A DNA stretch of 64,000 nucleotides from Leeuwenhoekiella polynyae (GTDB taxonomy: Bacteria; Bacteroidota; Bacteroidia; Flavobacteriales; Flavobacteriaceae). The position numbers and the translations under genes are program-made. Location of the stretch: NCBI RefSeq assembly GCF_042683665.1, contig NZ_JBHUOO010000046.1, one strand, 5' to 3'. The notes beneath the pieces are model-generated. The model saw nothing but the letters and a program-made list of their open reading frames with translations. It did no database searches and was not told the DNA's origin. The number at the start of each line of letters is the position of its first letter. Positions within the stretch are counted from its first letter, which is position 1. Below, one piece after another: positions 63,401-64,000 of this stretch.

Positions 63401-63547
63401 ATTAACGCCTGGTATAGGGCCATTGCCATCACTCACAGTTCCCGTGATTGTTGATTGAGCGTAAATTCCTGAGCAGAAAAATACACTTAAGAAGAAGAGC
63501 CCCAGATACCTGAGTGTTTTCTTCTGAAAAAGTAAAATGCTTTCCAT
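60425..63547 (-). CDS. SusC-like TonB-dependent outer-membrane transporter (SusC2)
   Basis: 1040 aa. Signal peptide to about residue 31 (GIYAQ), carboxypeptidase-like domain STITGTVSDGNGPIPGVNV (32-110), TonB-box/plug region from SEVVVIGYGTQNKESVTGSVV with IRIRGVRSLSGSNDPLIVLNG, and a barrel ending FLLGLNVKF. It transports oligosaccharides with SusD2 as lid. Two LacI-type operators lie 96 and 218 bases upstream, the densest operator cluster in the window, which suggests that this transporter is the most tightly controlled target. Confidence 0.96.
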   Translation of the reverse strand: MESILLFQKKTLRYLGLFFLSVFFCSGIYAQSTITGTVSDGNGPIPGVNVIVKGTSNGAVTDFDGNYTLNNVPGDGVLVFSFVGYEAKEVPVNNRAQVNTVLENDLQSLSEVVVIGYGTQNKESVTGSVVSLDGDELEEVQVANFQQALQGRAPGVQITTTSTRPGADNASIRIRGVRSLSGSNDPLIVLNGIPFSGGLNDISINDIASIDILKDASATAIYGSRGANGVVLITTKSGQKGQKATFSYNTYYATKEVFAKYPMMNGPQFVALRQATALQQESGVPIYENYGADEDPNVNTDWQGLIYGTGLQTNHDFSVTGGTENGSYSFGGGYFKETSVLPVENFQRYSLRAQIDQQVGAFRFGINSIMNWNVTNAAGTGIYGNLSATPILNPYNEDGSLKRVVSMPADDFWVTTRSTLKGLGEGRVNLQKDFGTYNNLYGEVSIPGVDGLKYRLNIGLNLRTSRDGFFNGQGVANIDPFAPNSAGNSSNLFQDYVIENLLTYDKTFADKHKVNIVGLYSVQNSKSESSFLNARNIPNEQFLFYNLDSALLEDITGYGSDYGENGLESIMGRAIYQYDNRYLLTATVRADGSSRLAPGNKWVTYPAISLGWNVANEKFMQDVDWVSLLKLRAGYGETSNQAVANYATLGNLGVRNYNFGDTFATGYFVQDLPNANLGWEFSETYNYGIDFGLFNNRLSGTVEYYTTKTNDILYRVGLPSTSGVGSFVGNIGATENKGLEVALNATILDNPDGFTWDFGVNLYTNRNEIVSLASGQDRNEGQLWFVGSPINVIYDHKNIGLWNEDDPDFQYLQTYEPGGNVGMIKVEYTGEFNEDGSPVRQIDSDDRQIIDPTPDFQGGFNTRLAYKNFDFNMVGVFQSGGTLISTLYSSAGYLNLLTGRRNNIDVDYWTPTNTDAKYPAPGGIQDGDGPRYGRTMGYFDGSYLKIRAMTLGYNFESSLVEKAGLNSLRLYATVQNPFVLFSPYHKESGMDPETNSGSDGSGNAQNSATGTAGFISRGIATIGTNVPTTRNFLLGLNVKF

Positions 63548-63642
63548 AAAACTTAGTTTGATTGAATTAATTAGTCATTTGAGTTAATTTGAATTGATGC
63601 GTCTTCATATAATACTTTAGAAAACATTAACATTTATTATAC

Positions 63643-63658
63643 ACTCAATCGATTTCGC
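63643..63658. promoter_or_regulatory. LacI-family operator, susC2 proximal
   Basis: ACTCAATCGATTTCGC matches 13 of 16 positions of the recurring palindrome, with the central CAATCGATT intact. Both arms carry the same symmetric change, which keeps the dyad. Confidence 0.5.
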
Positions 63659-63764
63659 TAATAATAAAAGTTATAATAATTAAGAAAAATAAAATGTATT
63701 TATGACAGTTATTGTCTTTAGTACTATATGTATTATTTTCAAATGTATGTAAATCTCACGTACC

Positions 63765-63780
63765 ACACAACCGATTGCGT
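63765..63780. promoter_or_regulatory. LacI-family operator, susC2 distal
   Basis: ACACAACCGATTGCGT matches 14 of 16 positions and is centred on CG. It is followed by GTAAATTTTG-like bases also found next to the GH67 operator, arguing for a shared promoter-operator unit. Confidence 0.6.
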
Positions 63781-64000
63781 AAATTTTGTTTTAATATTTT
63801 TTTAGTTCTGAATGAAGTCAATAAAATATTGATTGTTAATGCATTATAAATTAGGTTTATTTTCAACCTCAATAAAATAAAAGGAGCAAATCAAGTTTTT
63901 ATGTATCAAAACTAGTTTTCAGATTGAAAGAGTTTTACATTTTAAAGTGTTTAATCCACACTATAGAAGCTAATTTTTCGATATTTTACTAGTGTTAGTT

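Larger units (their letters stand above)
63548..64000. other. Promoter region upstream of susC2
   Basis: 453 bases, strongly AT-rich and without a gene up to the window edge. It carries two operator-like sites (63643 and 63765). The bases next to the 63765 site are shared with those beside the GH67 operator. I could not identify a complete TTG/TAnnTTTG promoter. Confidence 0.6.

Overview
The window reads as chromosomal DNA of a Bacteroidota bacterium, most likely a marine-type Flavobacteriaceae. The support is two SusC/SusD pairs, a hybrid two-component regulator, lipoprotein signals of the Bacteroidota type, AT-rich spacers and almost no Shine-Dalgarno sequences. No tRNA, rRNA, CRISPR array, transposase or phage gene was recognised. 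Almost every gene fits one task, the uptake and complete dismantling of a heavily decorated glucuronoarabinoxylan, so the whole window is best read as one large xylan utilisation locus (PUL). The genus cannot be fixed from this sequence alone.

Layout. (1) 1-7.6 kb, plus strand: the 3' end of xylose isomerase, a GPH-family sugar symporter, a surface GH10 xylanase and three GH43 enzymes, the last without a signal peptide, closed by a hairpin terminator. (2) 7.7-19.5 kb: a CE15 glucuronoyl esterase on the plus strand faces a minus-strand unit made of a LacI regulator, GH67 alpha-glucuronidase, an SDR oxidoreductase, mannonate dehydratase UxuA and GH115 alpha-glucuronidase. This is a glucuronic-acid side-chain module. 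A DUF255/thioredoxin-like lipoprotein lies next to it. (3) 19.8-30.4 kb, plus strand: SusC1, SusD1, a large FG-GAP/ASPIC lipoprotein, a protein with a complete vanadium-haloperoxidase/PAP2 active site, and a second, divergent GH10. (4) 30.4-34.6 kb, minus: a complete hybrid two-component regulator. (5) 34.9-58.1 kb, plus: a run of twelve genes (GH97, GH43-CBM6, GH95, GH127/146, GH3, CE1, CE1, CE6-CE1-CE1, GH97, GH43-CBM6, GH43-like, GH43) with mostly very short spacers. This is the side-chain and ester-removal arsenal. (6) 58.5-63.5 kb, minus: SusD2 and SusC2, followed by an AT-rich promoter region.

How it works together (inference from families): surface GH10 enzymes cut the backbone and the SusCD pairs import oligosaccharides. 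Periplasmic esterases, GH67/GH115, GH43, GH95, GH97 and GH127 then strip ferulate, acetate, methyl-glucuronate, arabinose and galactose. GH3/GH43 release xylose, which enters through the symporter and is isomerised by XylA. Glucuronate goes through fructuronate and mannonate by the SDR and UxuA. Two control layers are visible. One is a family of 16-bp sites close to ACGCAATCGATTGCGT, with a central CG as LacI-family operators have, in front of SusC1, SusC2 (two copies), GH67, lacI itself and in the xylA-symporter gap. The other is a direct repeat (TTATAGTCT) in front of the 23-kb operon next to the hybrid regulator.

The most unusual parts are the SusCD / FG-GAP / haloperoxidase-like / divergent GH10 unit, the triple-esterase fusion, and the shared operator set that ties distant promoters into one regulon.
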